Assembly (NCBI RefSeq): GCF_004801395.1
Contig: NZ_SSOA01000008.1
Coordinates: 1 to 64,000, forward strand
DNA length: 64,000 nt
Direction of reading: 5' to 3'
Source: Gillisella terrae
Lineage (GTDB): Bacteria > Pseudomonadota > Alphaproteobacteria > Rhizobiales > Rhizobiaceae
The notes under the pieces are model-generated. The model was not told the origin of the DNA. It searched no databases and was given only the letters and a program-made list of their open reading frames with translations. Of this stretch, positions 22,378 through 32,264 are shown piece by piece. The position numbers and the translations under genes are program-made. The number at the start of each line of letters is the position of its first letter. Position 1 is the first letter of the stretch.

Positions 22378-23520
22378 ATGCATTTTGTTTTCATGCACCC
22401 GACTGGAAACGGCTACACTCCCGCTTCACCTTTGAACAAGCCCATGGGGGGAACGGAATCGGCCGTTGTCTATCTGAGCGCGGCGCTGGCGCGGGCAGGT
22501 GCCAAGGTCACCTTGCTCAACAATCCACAGGTTGAGGCCGTTATTGATGGCGTTCATCTGGTGCCGAACGATAAAATAAAGCCGGGCCTGATTGATCGCT
22601 GCGATGCGCTGGTGGTGGTGTCCACGGCTGTTGGCAGCCGCATTCGCGCCAGTTTCGGCAATAAGGTGCCGCTTTTGCTCTGGTGTCATCTCGATACGGA
22701 TCAACCCTTCATTGGGGCCTTGCGCGAGGAAAAAGAACGGCAGGCATGGAATGCCTATGTCATGGTCAGTCAATGGCAGGCCTCGAAGTTTGTCGGTCAT
22801 TTCGGTCTGGAGGCTGAACGCACCCATGTGATTGGCAATGCGGTCTCGCCCGCTTTTCTGGATTTGCCGCCCACACCGGCGTGGTTTGAAGCCGGGCAGG
22901 CTCCCACGCTGTTTTATGCCAGCACCCCCTATCGCGGGCTGGATATGCTGTTGCAGTGTTTTCCTTCCATTCGCGCCCGCGTGCCAGACGTGCGCTTGAA
23001 AATTCACTCCTCCATGGGAATTTACGGCGTGGGGGCGGCGTCAGACGGTTTTCGCTATCTTTATGAGCTGGCGCGTGGTCTTGATGGTGTCGATTATGTC
23101 GGCCCGGTGTCCCAGCCGGAGCTTGCTCTGTCCCTGCAATCGGCTGCGGCCTTGGCCTATCCCACCTCGTTTGAAGAAACCTCCTGCATTACTGTGATGG
23201 AGGCGATGGCGGCGGGTGCCGATGTGCTCACCACCAACAAGGGGGCGTTGCCGGAAACTTTGCATGGTTTTGGCTATATGCTGAACTCCGAAGACCTTAA
23301 AAATGAGTTCGGCACCCAGAACATGTTGGCCAACACGTTTATCGAGATGGTCGTTCATTCCCTTACCCAAGCCCGCGAGAACCCCGTTGAGGCGGGCTTG
23401 AAGCGAAAGGCACGGATGGAATTTGTGCGTGAAAACTATCTGTGGGACCGGCGTGCGCACCAGTGGATGGCTCTTGTTGAGCAATTGTCATCCCAAAAAC
23501 GCGCTGCATCGCGTCGCTGA
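22378..23520 (+). CDS. Glycosyltransferase, GT-B fold (GT4-like)
   Basis: A 380-aa protein opening MHFVFMHPTGNGYTPASP with a glycine-rich GGTESAVVYLS segment, which in GT4 enzymes contacts the donor. The C-terminal domain has the motif FEETSCITVMEAMAAGADVLTT. Probable soluble or peripheral transferase of the same envelope glycan. It stands alone between two promoter-size gaps; the 121 bp after it lead to the second importer. Confidence 0.85.
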   Translation: MHFVFMHPTGNGYTPASPLNKPMGGTESAVVYLSAALARAGAKVTLLNNPQVEAVIDGVHLVPNDKIKPGLIDRCDALVVVSTAVGSRIRASFGNKVPLLLWCHLDTDQPFIGALREEKERQAWNAYVMVSQWQASKFVGHFGLEAERTHVIGNAVSPAFLDLPPTPAWFEAGQAPTLFYASTPYRGLDMLLQCFPSIRARVPDVRLKIHSSMGIYGVGAASDGFRYLYELARGLDGVDYVGPVSQPELALSLQSAAALAYPTSFEETSCITVMEAMAAGADVLTTNKGALPETLHGFGYMLNSEDLKNEFGTQNMLANTFIEMVVHSLTQARENPVEAGLKRKARMEFVRENYLWDRRAHQWMALVEQLSSQKRAASRR

Positions 23521-23641
23521 TCCGAGGGCTATGGCGGGCATTGTATGTCCTGTACAAAATGCAGCGTTTCCGTCATAGACTTCACTGATATGCTAGGTTA
23601 CGGTGGCCCGAATTTATACGGTGGGGTGGGAAGATAGACGC

Positions 23642-25528
23642 ATGGCAGAATGCGCGGATCTGCTTTATGTGGATAAAATAAATGTGTCGTTTCCAATGCC
23701 CGGCGGCAATATTGAGGCGGTTAAATCCTTCAGTATGCGTGTGCGCCCCGGCAAGGTAACAGCTTTGGTGGGGGAATCCGGTTCAGGCAAGTCTGTGTTG
23801 GGTCGCTCGATCATGGGCATAGAAAGCCCGCTGGCGAAAGTCAGTGGCCATGTTTTCTTTCACGATCCCGAGATTGCCAAGACCGTGGATCTTTTGGCAT
23901 TGCCGCATGACGGACGGCAAATCCGTCATATTCGCGGCAGCCGTGTCGGCATGATTTTTCAAGAGCCGATGACCTCTTTTTCGCCGGTGCATACGATCGG
24001 CAATCAGATCGAAGAGGTCCTCACCGTCCATGCGGTTTTATCGCCCAAGGAAAGACGGGCGCGCGTGGAAGAAATGCTCGGATTGGTCGGATTTGATAAC
24101 CCGTCCCGCGTGTTTGACATGTATCCCTTTGAGCTGTCCGGCGGTATGCGTCAGCGCGCCATGATTGCCATGGCGCTGATTTGCAAGCCTGCCCTGCTGA
24201 TTGCCGATGAGCCAACCACGGCGCTGGATGTGACCATTCAGGCCCAGATTCTCAAGCTTTTGATGGAGCTTCAGGAAAAGCTGGGCATGGCGATTTTGCT
24301 CATCACCCATGATCTTGGCGTGGTGGCTAGTCTGGCCGATGACGTGGTGGTGATCTACCGCGGTGAGGTGATGGAATCCGGCCCGGTTGAGGCGATTTTT
24401 CAAAATCCGCAACATCCCTATACCAAGGGCCTGATGGCCGCCGTGCCGCATTTTGACATGGATCGCGGCGAGCGCCTAAAGCCCTTGCGCGAGATCAAGG
24501 TTGACACAGCCGGTCTGATTGAGCGGCGTAGCACCCACCACAGCAGTTCCGATGTGCTATTGTCGGTGCGCAATGTCAGCAAGTCCTTTCAGACCAAGAA
24601 TTCGAACGGGTTTTTCTCCAAGGCTTCGGCGGCAACCATTGCCGTCAATGATGTCTCTTTCGATATCATGCGCGGCGAAACGTTGGGGCTGGTGGGAGAA
24701 AGCGGCTGCGGCAAAACCACACTCAGCAAAATCTTGATGCGGGGCGTGAGCGCTGATCAGGGCTCGGTGCATTTTGATGATGGCAACGGCTCTATCGACG
24801 TGTTGAACGCCCAAGGCGCCGCCTTGCAGGCGCTTCGCACCAAGATCCAGATGGTGTTTCAAGACCCGGTGTCGTCACTGTCTCCGCGCATGACGGTGCG
24901 CGGCATTGTCGGAGAGCCCTTGGAAATTCACGGCCGTGGCAATCGTGCGTCGCGTCTGGATGTGGTGCGGCGGCTTATTCACTCGATCGGCCTGCCTGAA
25001 TCGGCGCTGGGTCGTTATCCACACAGCTTTTCCGGTGGGCAGCGCCAGCGTATCGGTATTGCACGCGCACTCGCGCTGGGGCCTGATCTGGTGATCTGTG
25101 ATGAGCCGGTGTCGGCGCTGGATGTGTCGGTGCAGGCGCAAATTCTCAATCTGATGAAGGATTTGAAAGCAGAACTGGGCCTGACCTATCTGTTCATCTC
25201 CCACAATCTGGCGGTGATCAATTATATGGCCGATCGGGTGGCCGTGATGTATGCGGGCCGCATTGTTGAGATTGCTCCGTGTGAGACCATCATGCGCAAT
25301 CCGGTGCATCCCTATACCAAAAAACTATTGGCTGCCGTCCCCATGCCCAATCTCGATCACCCGCTGGATTTTGATCTGATTGGTCAGCCCTCAAAAGCGG
25401 CCAAGAAGCTCTGGGCCAAACAGTTTCATGATGGCGGGGATCCGCACAGTCTAACCCATGTGGATTTGGGGAATGGCCATCTGGTGCTGGCTCGGCGCAA
25501 TGTGGATGCAAGGGAGTTACGCGCGTGA
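23642..25528 (+). CDS. ABC transporter ATPase, fused OppD-OppF type
   Basis: A 628-aa protein with two complete nucleotide-binding domains. Domain 1 (about 5-285): Walker A GESGSGKS, signature LSGGMRQR, Walker [13 protein letters not shown]. Domain 2 (about 305-600): GESGCGKT, FSGGQRQR, LVICDEPVSALD. Both domains keep the HPYTK segment, but the cysteine-bearing CxFHPRC extension seen in the separate ATPases at 11624 and 12670 is missing. The ATG at 23642 follows GGAAG at eight bases; an in-frame GTG at 23603 is weaker. First gene of the second importer; it overlaps the next gene by 4 bp (GTGA). Confidence 0.92.
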   Translation: MAECADLLYVDKINVSFPMPGGNIEAVKSFSMRVRPGKVTALVGESGSGKSVLGRSIMGIESPLAKVSGHVFFHDPEIAKTVDLLALPHDGRQIRHIRGSRVGMIFQEPMTSFSPVHTIGNQIEEVLTVHAVLSPKERRARVEEMLGLVGFDNPSRVFDMYPFELSGGMRQRAMIAMALICKPALLIADEPTTALDVTIQAQILKLLMELQEKLGMAILLITHDLGVVASLADDVVVIYRGEVMESGPVEAIFQNPQHPYTKGLMAAVPHFDMDRGERLKPLREIKVDTAGLIERRSTHHSSSDVLLSVRNVSKSFQTKNSNGFFSKASAATIAVNDVSFDIMRGETLGLVGESGCGKTTLSKILMRGVSADQGSVHFDDGNGSIDVLNAQGAALQALRTKIQMVFQDPVSSLSPRMTVRGIVGEPLEIHGRGNRASRLDVVRRLIHSIGLPESALGRYPHSFSGGQRQRIGIARALALGPDLVICDEPVSALDVSVQAQILNLMKDLKAELGLTYLFISHNLAVINYMADRVAVMYAGRIVEIAPCETIMRNPVHPYTKKLLAAVPMPNLDHPLDFDLIGQPSKAAKKLWAKQFHDGGDPHSLTHVDLGNGHLVLARRNVDARELRA

Positions 25529-27441
25529 TTACTCGGCGTCAAACCCTGGCTCTGCTCTCGGCCACTCTGCTGGCGCGGCCTGCCTTCAGCTTTGCTGCGC
25601 AAGATGTGGCGCGCGAGCCGGACAGTTTGAAAGAAGCGGTGGCGGCTGGCAAGCTGCCCCCCATGCAGGAGCGCTTGCCCAAGGTGCCGCGGGTTATTCC
25701 GCTGAGCGGTCCGGAGTTGTCGATTGGCCGTTATGGTGGCGATGTGCGCATGCTGATCGGCGGCCAGCGTGACATTCGCTACATCCCCATCATCAGCTAT
25801 AGCCGCCTGATCGGCTATGATCTGCACTTCAACTTTCAGCCCGATATTCTGGAGCGGTTTGAGGTTGTTGAAGAGCGCATCTTCACCTTCCATTTGCGAA
25901 AAGGGCATCGCTGGTCGGATGGCAGCCCCTTCACCGCTGAGGATTTCCGCTATACTTGGGAGGATATGTTCCACGACAAGGAACTCTATGTCGGTGGCAT
26001 TCCCACGGTGTTTCGCATCAATGACAAAGAGCCGGTGTTCGAGGTTCTTGACGAGGTTACGGTCCGCTATACGTGGGATGACCCCAATCCTGATTTTCTG
26101 GCCGAGCTGGCGTCGCCGGTTGCAACGCGCCTGATGATGCCATCAGCCTATCTCAAGCAATTCCATCGCAAATATCAAAAGCCGGAAAAACTGGCGAAGA
26201 TGGTCGAGAAGAAAGGCTTGCAGGACTGGGTGGCGCTGCACCAGAAAATGTCACGCACGGTGCGGCCTGAAAATCCTGACCTGCCGACCCTCGATGCGTG
26301 GATGAACACCACCAAGCCGCCAGCGGGTCAATTTGTCTTTGTGCGCAATCCCTATTACCACCGGGTAGACGAAAACGGTTTGCAGCTGCCCTATCTGGAC
26401 CGCATGGTGCTGGGGGTTGGCTCTGGTGATCTGGTGGCGGCCAAAACCGGCACAGGCGAGAGCGATCTGCAATTTACCAATCTGGATTTTACCGATTACA
26501 CCTTTTTGAAAAGTGCCGAGAAGCGCTTTCCCATCAAGGTTGATCTTTGGAAGCGCACCCAAGGCTCGCGCATTGCCTTGATGCCCAATCTCAACTGCAA
26601 AGACCCGGTGTGGAATGCGCTGTTGCGCGATGTGCGGGTGCGGCGCGCCATGTCGCTGGCCATCAACCGCGATGAGGTCAATAAGGCGGTGTTTTTTGGC
26701 CTGGCCCAGCCAAGCGCCAATACGATTTTGCCAGAAAGCCCTCTTTTTAAACCTGAATATCGCGATGCTTACGCAAATTATGATGTCGATACCGCCAATG
26801 CGCTGTTGCAGGAGGCGGGCATTGTGCGCGAGGGCAAGCATGGAGTGCGAACCCTGCCGGACGGACGACCGGCGACATTGATTATCGAGACAACCGGCGA
26901 CAGCGGCTTTGATTCCGATGTGCTCGAGCTGGTCACCGATCAATGGTACAAGATTGGCATTCGGGTGTTTGTGCATGTGGCCCACCGTGAGCTGTTTCGC
27001 CGCCGCATCACGGGTGGGGAAACGGTGATGTCGGTGTGGATGGGCTTGGACAATGGCATTCCGACGGCAGACATGTCGCCGCGTGAGCTGGCCCCGACCA
27101 GTGACGAGCAGTTGCAATGGCCGCTGTGGGGCCTGCACACCTTGTCCGGCGGCGGCGATGGCCGTCCTGCCAATCTGAAAGAAGCCAAGGCGCTGCTGGA
27201 TCTGTTTTATGAATGGCGCCGCTCTGACACATTGGAAGAGCGCACCGCCATCTGGCATCAGATGTTGAGCCTCTATACCAGTCAGGTTTTCACCATCGGC
27301 ATTGTCAATGGTGGTTTGCAGCCGGTGGTGCGGGCAAAAAAGCTGCGCAATCTTCCAGATAAGGGGCTCTATGGCTTTGATCCCACATCCTATCTCGGTG
27401 TCTATATGCCAGATACCTTCTGGTATGATGAGGAGGTGTAG
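25525..27441 (+). CDS. ABC transporter substrate-binding protein, family 5, second paralogue
   Basis: A 638-aa protein beginning with GTG inside the stop of the ATPase gene. The signal peptide MITRRQTLALLSATLLARP has a twin-arginine look (TRRQTLAL) and cleavage near FSFAAQD. The mature start AAGKLPPMQERLPKVPRVI parallels the first binding protein at 7245, and the core HLRKGHRWSDGSPFTAEDF is the SBP_bac_5 hallmark. Periplasmic. The ligand is unknown; the close paralogy and glycan neighbours point to an oligosaccharide rather than a peptide. Confidence 0.88.
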   Translation: MITRRQTLALLSATLLARPAFSFAAQDVAREPDSLKEAVAAGKLPPMQERLPKVPRVIPLSGPELSIGRYGGDVRMLIGGQRDIRYIPIISYSRLIGYDLHFNFQPDILERFEVVEERIFTFHLRKGHRWSDGSPFTAEDFRYTWEDMFHDKELYVGGIPTVFRINDKEPVFEVLDEVTVRYTWDDPNPDFLAELASPVATRLMMPSAYLKQFHRKYQKPEKLAKMVEKKGLQDWVALHQKMSRTVRPENPDLPTLDAWMNTTKPPAGQFVFVRNPYYHRVDENGLQLPYLDRMVLGVGSGDLVAAKTGTGESDLQFTNLDFTDYTFLKSAEKRFPIKVDLWKRTQGSRIALMPNLNCKDPVWNALLRDVRVRRAMSLAINRDEVNKAVFFGLAQPSANTILPESPLFKPEYRDAYANYDVDTANALLQEAGIVREGKHGVRTLPDGRPATLIIETTGDSGFDSDVLELVTDQWYKIGIRVFVHVAHRELFRRRITGGETVMSVWMGLDNGIPTADMSPRELAPTSDEQLQWPLWGLHTLSGGGDGRPANLKEAKALLDLFYEWRRSDTLEERTAIWHQMLSLYTSQVFTIGIVNGGLQPVVRAKKLRNLPDKGLYGFDPTSYLGVYMPDTFWYDEEV

Positions 27442-28440
27442 ATGATACGCTATATTCTCTGGCGCATTGCCGTGATGATCCCGACGCTGTTCATGATTTC
27501 GGTTTTGGTGTTCACCATTATCGAGCTGCCCCCTGGCGACTATTTTGAAAGCTATATCGAGGAAATGCGCGCGATTGGCGAAAAAGCCGATATGCAGCAG
27601 ATTGATGAATTGCGCGCCCGCTATGGCTTTAACGAATCCGAGCCAGTGCGCTATTTTCATTGGATCACCGGCTTCGTTCAGGGTGATTTTGGCTATTCGT
27701 TTGAATATCGCCTGCCGGTGTCGGAAGTGGTGGGGGATCGGCTTTGGTTGACCATTCTGGTGTCCATGGTCACCATTATCATGACCTGGCTGATTGCCTT
27801 TCCGATTGGCATTTACTCGGCCACCCATCAATATAGCTGGGGCGATTACGGCCTGACATTTATGGGCCTGATTGGCATTGCCGTGCCCAATTTCATTCTG
27901 GCGCTCATTCTGATGTATTTTGCCAATATCTGGTTTGGCACCTCTATCGGCCATTTGATGGATCAGCAGTATCTCGGCCAGCCGATGAGCTGGGCCAAGG
28001 CCAAATCCATTCTGGAACATCTGTGGATTCCGGTGGTGATCATTGGCACGGCGGGCACGGCGGGCATGGTGCGCCGCGTGCGCGCCAATCTGCTGGACGA
28101 GCTGAACAAGCAATATGTGATGACCGCGCGCGCCAAAGGTCTGCATCCCTTCAAGGTTTTGATCAAATATCCGCTGCGGCTGTCTTTGAACTTCTTCATC
28201 TCCGACATTGGCTCGGTGCTGCCCACCATCATCTCCGGTGCCGAAATTACCGCCGTTGTGCTGTCATTGGAAACCACCGGACCGATGCTGATCCGCGCCT
28301 TGCAAAATCAGGACATGTATCTGGCGGGCTCGTTTTTGATGTTTCTGGCGGTGCTGACCGTGATCGGCGTGTTGGTCTCTGATATTGCGCTTGCCTTTCT
28401 GGACCCGCGCATCCGGCTTCAGGGCGGGAGAACGAAATGA
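27442..28440 (+). CDS. ABC transporter permease, OppB type (second importer)
   Basis: A 332-aa permease, starting directly after the stop of the binding-protein gene. First helix IPTLFMISVLVFTIIELPPGDYF with the LPPGD signature; coupling motif YVMTARAKGLHPFKVLIKYPLRLSLN. Closely similar in plan to the permease at 9454. It overlaps the following permease by 4 bp (ATGA), a tightly coupled operon. Confidence 0.92.
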   Translation: MIRYILWRIAVMIPTLFMISVLVFTIIELPPGDYFESYIEEMRAIGEKADMQQIDELRARYGFNESEPVRYFHWITGFVQGDFGYSFEYRLPVSEVVGDRLWLTILVSMVTIIMTWLIAFPIGIYSATHQYSWGDYGLTFMGLIGIAVPNFILALILMYFANIWFGTSIGHLMDQQYLGQPMSWAKAKSILEHLWIPVVIIGTAGTAGMVRRVRANLLDELNKQYVMTARAKGLHPFKVLIKYPLRLSLNFFISDIGSVLPTIISGAEITAVVLSLETTGPMLIRALQNQDMYLAGSFLMFLAVLTVIGVLVSDIALAFLDPRIRLQGGRTK

Positions 28441-29615
28441 GCGAGAGCGGTATGACATCTTCACCCACCGCGAACCATTATGTTTCCACGGCTCCGTTTG
28501 ACCCTTATGCGGCGGAGCTTGGCGGAGCGGCGGAAGGCTCGGTCTTCAATCATGCCTCGCAGCTGAAATTGACCTGGTGGCGGTTCAAGCGACATAAGCC
28601 AGCACTTTTTGCCGGCATTTTGTTGCTGTTTGCCTATGCCATGATTGTCATTGTCGAGTTTCTGGCTCCCTATAATGTCCATACCCGCGATGTAGATCGC
28701 ATTTATGCGCCACCGCAATCGGTGCATCTGTTTCATGATGGCTCCTTTGTTGGCCCCTTTGTGTATGGGCGCACCATGACGCTGGATATGGACACGTTGC
28801 GCCGCGTGTATACCGATGACAAAAATCGGGTCGAAAAACTGCGGTTTTTCTGCGCTGGCGACAGCTATCGCTTCTGGGGCATGGTTGATGCGAATGTTCA
28901 TCTGGTCTGCCCGGCAGAGGGCGGCAGCCTGTTTATTCTGGGCACAGATCGCTTGGGTCGTGATGTGCTGTCGCGCATCCTTTATGGCGCGCGCATTTCG
29001 CTGACCATCGGCCTTCTGGGGGTGATGACCAGCTTTGTGCTCGGCATTGTCATTGGTGGTCTTGCAGGCTATTGGGGCGGCTGGTTTGATCTGATCGTCC
29101 AGCGCATTATTGAAGTGCTGCATTCCATTCCCAGCATCCCGCTTTGGCTGGCTCTGGCTGCGATTATGCCGGCGGATTGGTCACCGCTGGTGGTCTATCT
29201 GGGCATCACCTTCATTCTCGGCCTGCTGGATTGGACAGGATTGGCGCGGGCTGTGCGCTCCAAACTGTTGGCCTTGCGCGAGGAAGATTACGTGCTGGCC
29301 GCCCAGATGATGGGGGCTGGCAGCTCGCGCATCATTGGTCGCCATCTTATTCCCGGATTTATGTCCCATCTGATTGCCAGCGCCACTTTGACCATTCCCG
29401 GCATGATTTTGGGTGAAACCACCTTAAGCTTCCTAGGCTTGGGCCTGCGCCCGCCCATCACCAGCTGGGGCGTGTTGTTGACAGAGGCACGCTCTGTCAA
29501 TGTGATCGCCCTTTATCCATGGCTGTTGTTTCCGGTGGTTCCAGTGATTGTGATTATCCTCGCCTTTAATTTTCTGGGGGATGGTTTAAGAGATGCCGCA
29601 GATCCATACAAATGA
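28437..29615 (+). CDS. ABC transporter permease, OppC type (second importer)
   Basis: A 392-aa permease with an extended periplasmic loop (about 75-165, containing FFCAGDSYRFWGMVDANVHLVCPAEGG in two stretches) before ILGTDRLGRDVLSRILYGARISL. The coupling motif is DYVLAAQMMGAGSSRIIGRHLIPG. Same architecture as the OppC-type protein at 10448 but with two cysteines in the loop. Last gene of the operon. Confidence 0.9.
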   Translation: MSESGMTSSPTANHYVSTAPFDPYAAELGGAAEGSVFNHASQLKLTWWRFKRHKPALFAGILLLFAYAMIVIVEFLAPYNVHTRDVDRIYAPPQSVHLFHDGSFVGPFVYGRTMTLDMDTLRRVYTDDKNRVEKLRFFCAGDSYRFWGMVDANVHLVCPAEGGSLFILGTDRLGRDVLSRILYGARISLTIGLLGVMTSFVLGIVIGGLAGYWGGWFDLIVQRIIEVLHSIPSIPLWLALAAIMPADWSPLVVYLGITFILGLLDWTGLARAVRSKLLALREEDYVLAAQMMGAGSSRIIGRHLIPGFMSHLIASATLTIPGMILGETTLSFLGLGLRPPITSWGVLLTEARSVNVIALYPWLLFPVVPVIVIILAFNFLGDGLRDAADPYK

Positions 29616-29641
29616 CCAAAATCGCAATCTGGTCGTATAGG

Positions 29642-29725
29642 GTATGGAACACGGTTTGCCATACAACGTTAAATCGGCTGTATCACATCGCTTTGTCTGC
29701 GCTTTTGTCAAAAGCCCGATACAGT
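29642..29725. promoter_or_regulatory. Two inverted repeats before the glycosyltransferase operon
   Basis: GTATGG...CCATAC (29642-29664) and CTGTATC...GATACAG (about 29679-29725) lie in the 171-bp gap before the gene at 29787. They may be operator sites or a weak hairpin at the end of the importer transcript. No T-run is present. Confidence 0.3.
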
Positions 29726-29786
29726 CATAAGGATATGTCGCATTGTCGGGTGCTCTAAACTCCGGTGCTCAGGAGATATTGTTTAC

Positions 29787-30995
29787 ATGTTGAAACGCCT
29801 TAGCAACGCGCGCATCTTGATGTACAGCCACGACACATTTGGTCTTGGCCATTTGCGACGCTGTCGCACCATTGCCCATTCGCTGGTCGAAGACTATCGC
29901 GGTGTGCAGGTTCTGATTATTTCGGGCGCAACCATTGCGGGTGCATTTGATTATCGTGCTCGGGTTGATTTTGTCAAGATTCCCAGCGTGATCAAGCTTC
30001 ACAATGGCGAATATACATCGATGGATCGCCACATCGATCTGCATGAAACGCTGAAAATGCGTCAATCCATCATTCGTCACACGGCTGAGAGTTTCGAGCC
30101 GGATATGTTTATCATCGACAAGGAGCCGCTTGGCCTGCGCGGTGAGGTGGAAGACACGCTGGTTTACCTGAAAACCAAGGGCACGCGGCTGGTACTCGGC
30201 CTGCGCGACGTCATGGATGCGCCGCATCTTCTCGAGGCGGAATGGAAGCGCAATGATGTGCTGACCAAGATTGCCAGGCTCTATGATGATGTCTGGGTCT
30301 ATGGTCCACCAGATTTTTATGACCCGCTGACCGGCATTGATGTGCCGCAGGCCCTGCGCGACAAGATGCAATTTGTCGGCTTTTTGCAGCGCAATGCGTT
30401 GACGGGCTCCCGTTCCGAGCATGCACCGGAGGGGGATTACCTGCTGGTTACCACCGGCGGTGGCGGTGATGGTGCCGATCTTGTGCGCGATGTGATTGCG
30501 GCCTATCAGGCCGATCCGACACTGGATCACAATGCGCTCGTGGTGCTTGGCCCCTATATGCCGGGCGAGATGCGGCAGAAATTCATGGAGGCGGCTGCAA
30601 GCCTGCCGAAACTCAAGATCATCGATTTTGACAATCGAATGGAAGATCTTATCTCGGGGGCCAAGGCCATTGTGGCCATGGGCGGCTATAATACCTATTG
30701 CGAAATTCTCTCCTTTGATAAACCAGCCTTGATTGTGCCGCGCACCGAGCCACGGCAAGAGCAGCTGATCCGGGCAACGCGGGCCGCTGAGCTTGGGCTG
30801 GTCAGCATGGTCTCTGCTGATGATTCCAGCAACAGCCTGGCCTTTGCACAGGCCATCAAGGATGTGATCAAGCGCGATCCGCCATCGGTCAACGCGCCGG
30901 GCATGCACCTTGAAGGCTTGCCGACGATTTCGCGTCTGGTGGCGGAAAGCATCGAAAATGGCGCAAAAAGCCACCTCTCGGTGGTGCAAGGATAA
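29787..30995 (+). CDS. MurG-like glycosyltransferase (GT-B, GT28 C-terminal type)
   Basis: A 402-aa protein. The N-terminal domain has MYSHDTFGLGHLRRCRTIAHSL, and the C-terminal half has LLVTTGGGGDGADL and AIVAMGGYNTYCEILSFDKPALIVP, the UDP-sugar-binding pattern of MurG/GT28 enzymes. It is too divergent to be MurG itself. It ends exactly where the next gene starts, and the cluster MurG-like / GT4 / MurG-like suggests three steps of one glycan. Confidence 0.82.
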   Translation: MLKRLSNARILMYSHDTFGLGHLRRCRTIAHSLVEDYRGVQVLIISGATIAGAFDYRARVDFVKIPSVIKLHNGEYTSMDRHIDLHETLKMRQSIIRHTAESFEPDMFIIDKEPLGLRGEVEDTLVYLKTKGTRLVLGLRDVMDAPHLLEAEWKRNDVLTKIARLYDDVWVYGPPDFYDPLTGIDVPQALRDKMQFVGFLQRNALTGSRSEHAPEGDYLLVTTGGGGDGADLVRDVIAAYQADPTLDHNALVVLGPYMPGEMRQKFMEAAASLPKLKIIDFDNRMEDLISGAKAIVAMGGYNTYCEILSFDKPALIVPRTEPRQEQLIRATRAAELGLVSMVSADDSSNSLAFAQAIKDVIKRDPPSVNAPGMHLEGLPTISRLVAESIENGAKSHLSVVQG

Positions 30996-32264
30996 GTGAA
31001 CGTGCAGTCTCCCCGGAAAATCACCGTTTTGCTCAAGGGCTATCCGCGCCTGTCCGAAACATTTATTGCGCAAGAACTGCTGGGTTTGGAAAAAGCGGGC
31101 TTTGAGCTGGAGCTGGTGGCCATGCGCCGCCCGACCGATAAAAAGCGTCATCCGGTGCATGATGAAATTCGCGCGCCCGTGCATTATCTGCCGGAATATC
31201 TGCATGAAGAGCCGTTGCGTGTTCTGAAAGCCTTGGTCAAGACCTGCCGCCTGCCGGGCTTTGGCACAATGCTCAAACAATTCTGCAAGGATCTGCCGCG
31301 GGATTTTTCGCGCAATCGCTTTCGGCGTCTGGGGCAGGCTATGGTGCTGGTGGCCGAATGGCCGGGCAAGGCCGAATGGTTGCACGCCCATTTCATCCAC
31401 ACACCGGCCTCTGTTGCTTTCTATGCCAGCCTGCTCGGCGGTTTGCGGTGGAGCGTTTCGGCTCATGCCAAGGATATCTGGACGTCAAAAGATTGGGATC
31501 TTGCCGATAAGCTCGCCCATGTGGATTGGGCCGTGACCTGCACTCGTGCCGGTTATGATCAGCTCAGCGCCTTGGCAAAAGACCGCCGGGCAGGCGACCG
31601 CAAGGTTGTGCATTTGAGCTATCACGGGCTGGACCTTCAGCGCTTTCCGCATTTCGATGGCCCGCGCTCAATGCGCGACGGATCGGACCCGCAAAATCCC
31701 GTGCGGCTGCTCTCGGTGGGGCGAGCCGTGAAAAAGAAGGGTTATGACGTGCTTTTGCGCGCTTTGGCCAGCTTGCCAGATGACATGGCATGGACCTTTA
31801 CCCATATTGGCGGCGGTGATGAGCTTGCTCCCTTGAAGGCGCTGGCCAGCCAGCTTGGCATTGCCGATCGCATTACATGGAAAGGGGCAATGGATCAGCG
31901 CGATGTGCTGGCCCATTACCGCGACAGTGATGTGTTTGCGCTCGCCTGCCGCATCACCGCCGATGGCGACCGCGATGGCCTGCCCAATGTGCTGGTGGAG
32001 GCGGCAAGTCAGGGCTTGATGGCGGTTTCCACCACGGTGTCGGGCATATCGGAGCTGTTTGTGGATGGTGAGAATGGTCTTTTGGTCGCCCCTGATGACC
32101 CAACGGTTTTGGCCAATGCCTTGCAGCGGGCCATCTCCGATCCCGCCTTGCGCATAGGTTTGGGCCGCGCCGCCGAAGAGAAGGTGCGCCGGGATTTTGA
32201 CTATCAAAACAGTATTCGCGATCTCACCACCTTGTTCAATATGAGCGCAAGGCAGAGCCGATGA
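30996..32264 (+). CDS. Glycosyltransferase, GT4 (WcaL-like)
   Basis: A 422-aa protein starting with GTG. The N-terminus ITVLLKGYPRLSETFIAQELLGLEKAGFEL is the pattern of colanic-acid-type GT4 enzymes such as WcaL. The C-terminal domain has LLSVGRAVKKKGYDVLL and the retaining motif DGLPNVLVEAASQGLMAVST. It overlaps the next gene by 4 bp. Role: sugar transfer in envelope or exopolysaccharide assembly on the cytoplasmic face. Confidence 0.88.
   Translation: MNVQSPRKITVLLKGYPRLSETFIAQELLGLEKAGFELELVAMRRPTDKKRHPVHDEIRAPVHYLPEYLHEEPLRVLKALVKTCRLPGFGTMLKQFCKDLPRDFSRNRFRRLGQAMVLVAEWPGKAEWLHAHFIHTPASVAFYASLLGGLRWSVSAHAKDIWTSKDWDLADKLAHVDWAVTCTRAGYDQLSALAKDRRAGDRKVVHLSYHGLDLQRFPHFDGPRSMRDGSDPQNPVRLLSVGRAVKKKGYDVLLRALASLPDDMAWTFTHIGGGDELAPLKALASQLGIADRITWKGAMDQRDVLAHYRDSDVFALACRITADGDRDGLPNVLVEAASQGLMAVSTTVSGISELFVDGENGLLVAPDDPTVLANALQRAISDPALRIGLGRAAEEKVRRDFDYQNSIRDLTTLFNMSARQSR

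Noticed and set aside
26251-28146. 631-codon open frame on the minus strand across the second importer
   Set aside because: It lies opposite a clear binding-protein gene and permease gene; its translation is rich in His, Ile and Gln without any domain. It is a by-product of codon bias.
29769-31466. 565-codon minus-strand open frame opposite the glycosyltransferase operon
   Set aside because: No domain, no ribosome-binding site, and the plus strand encodes two well-supported glycosyltransferases.
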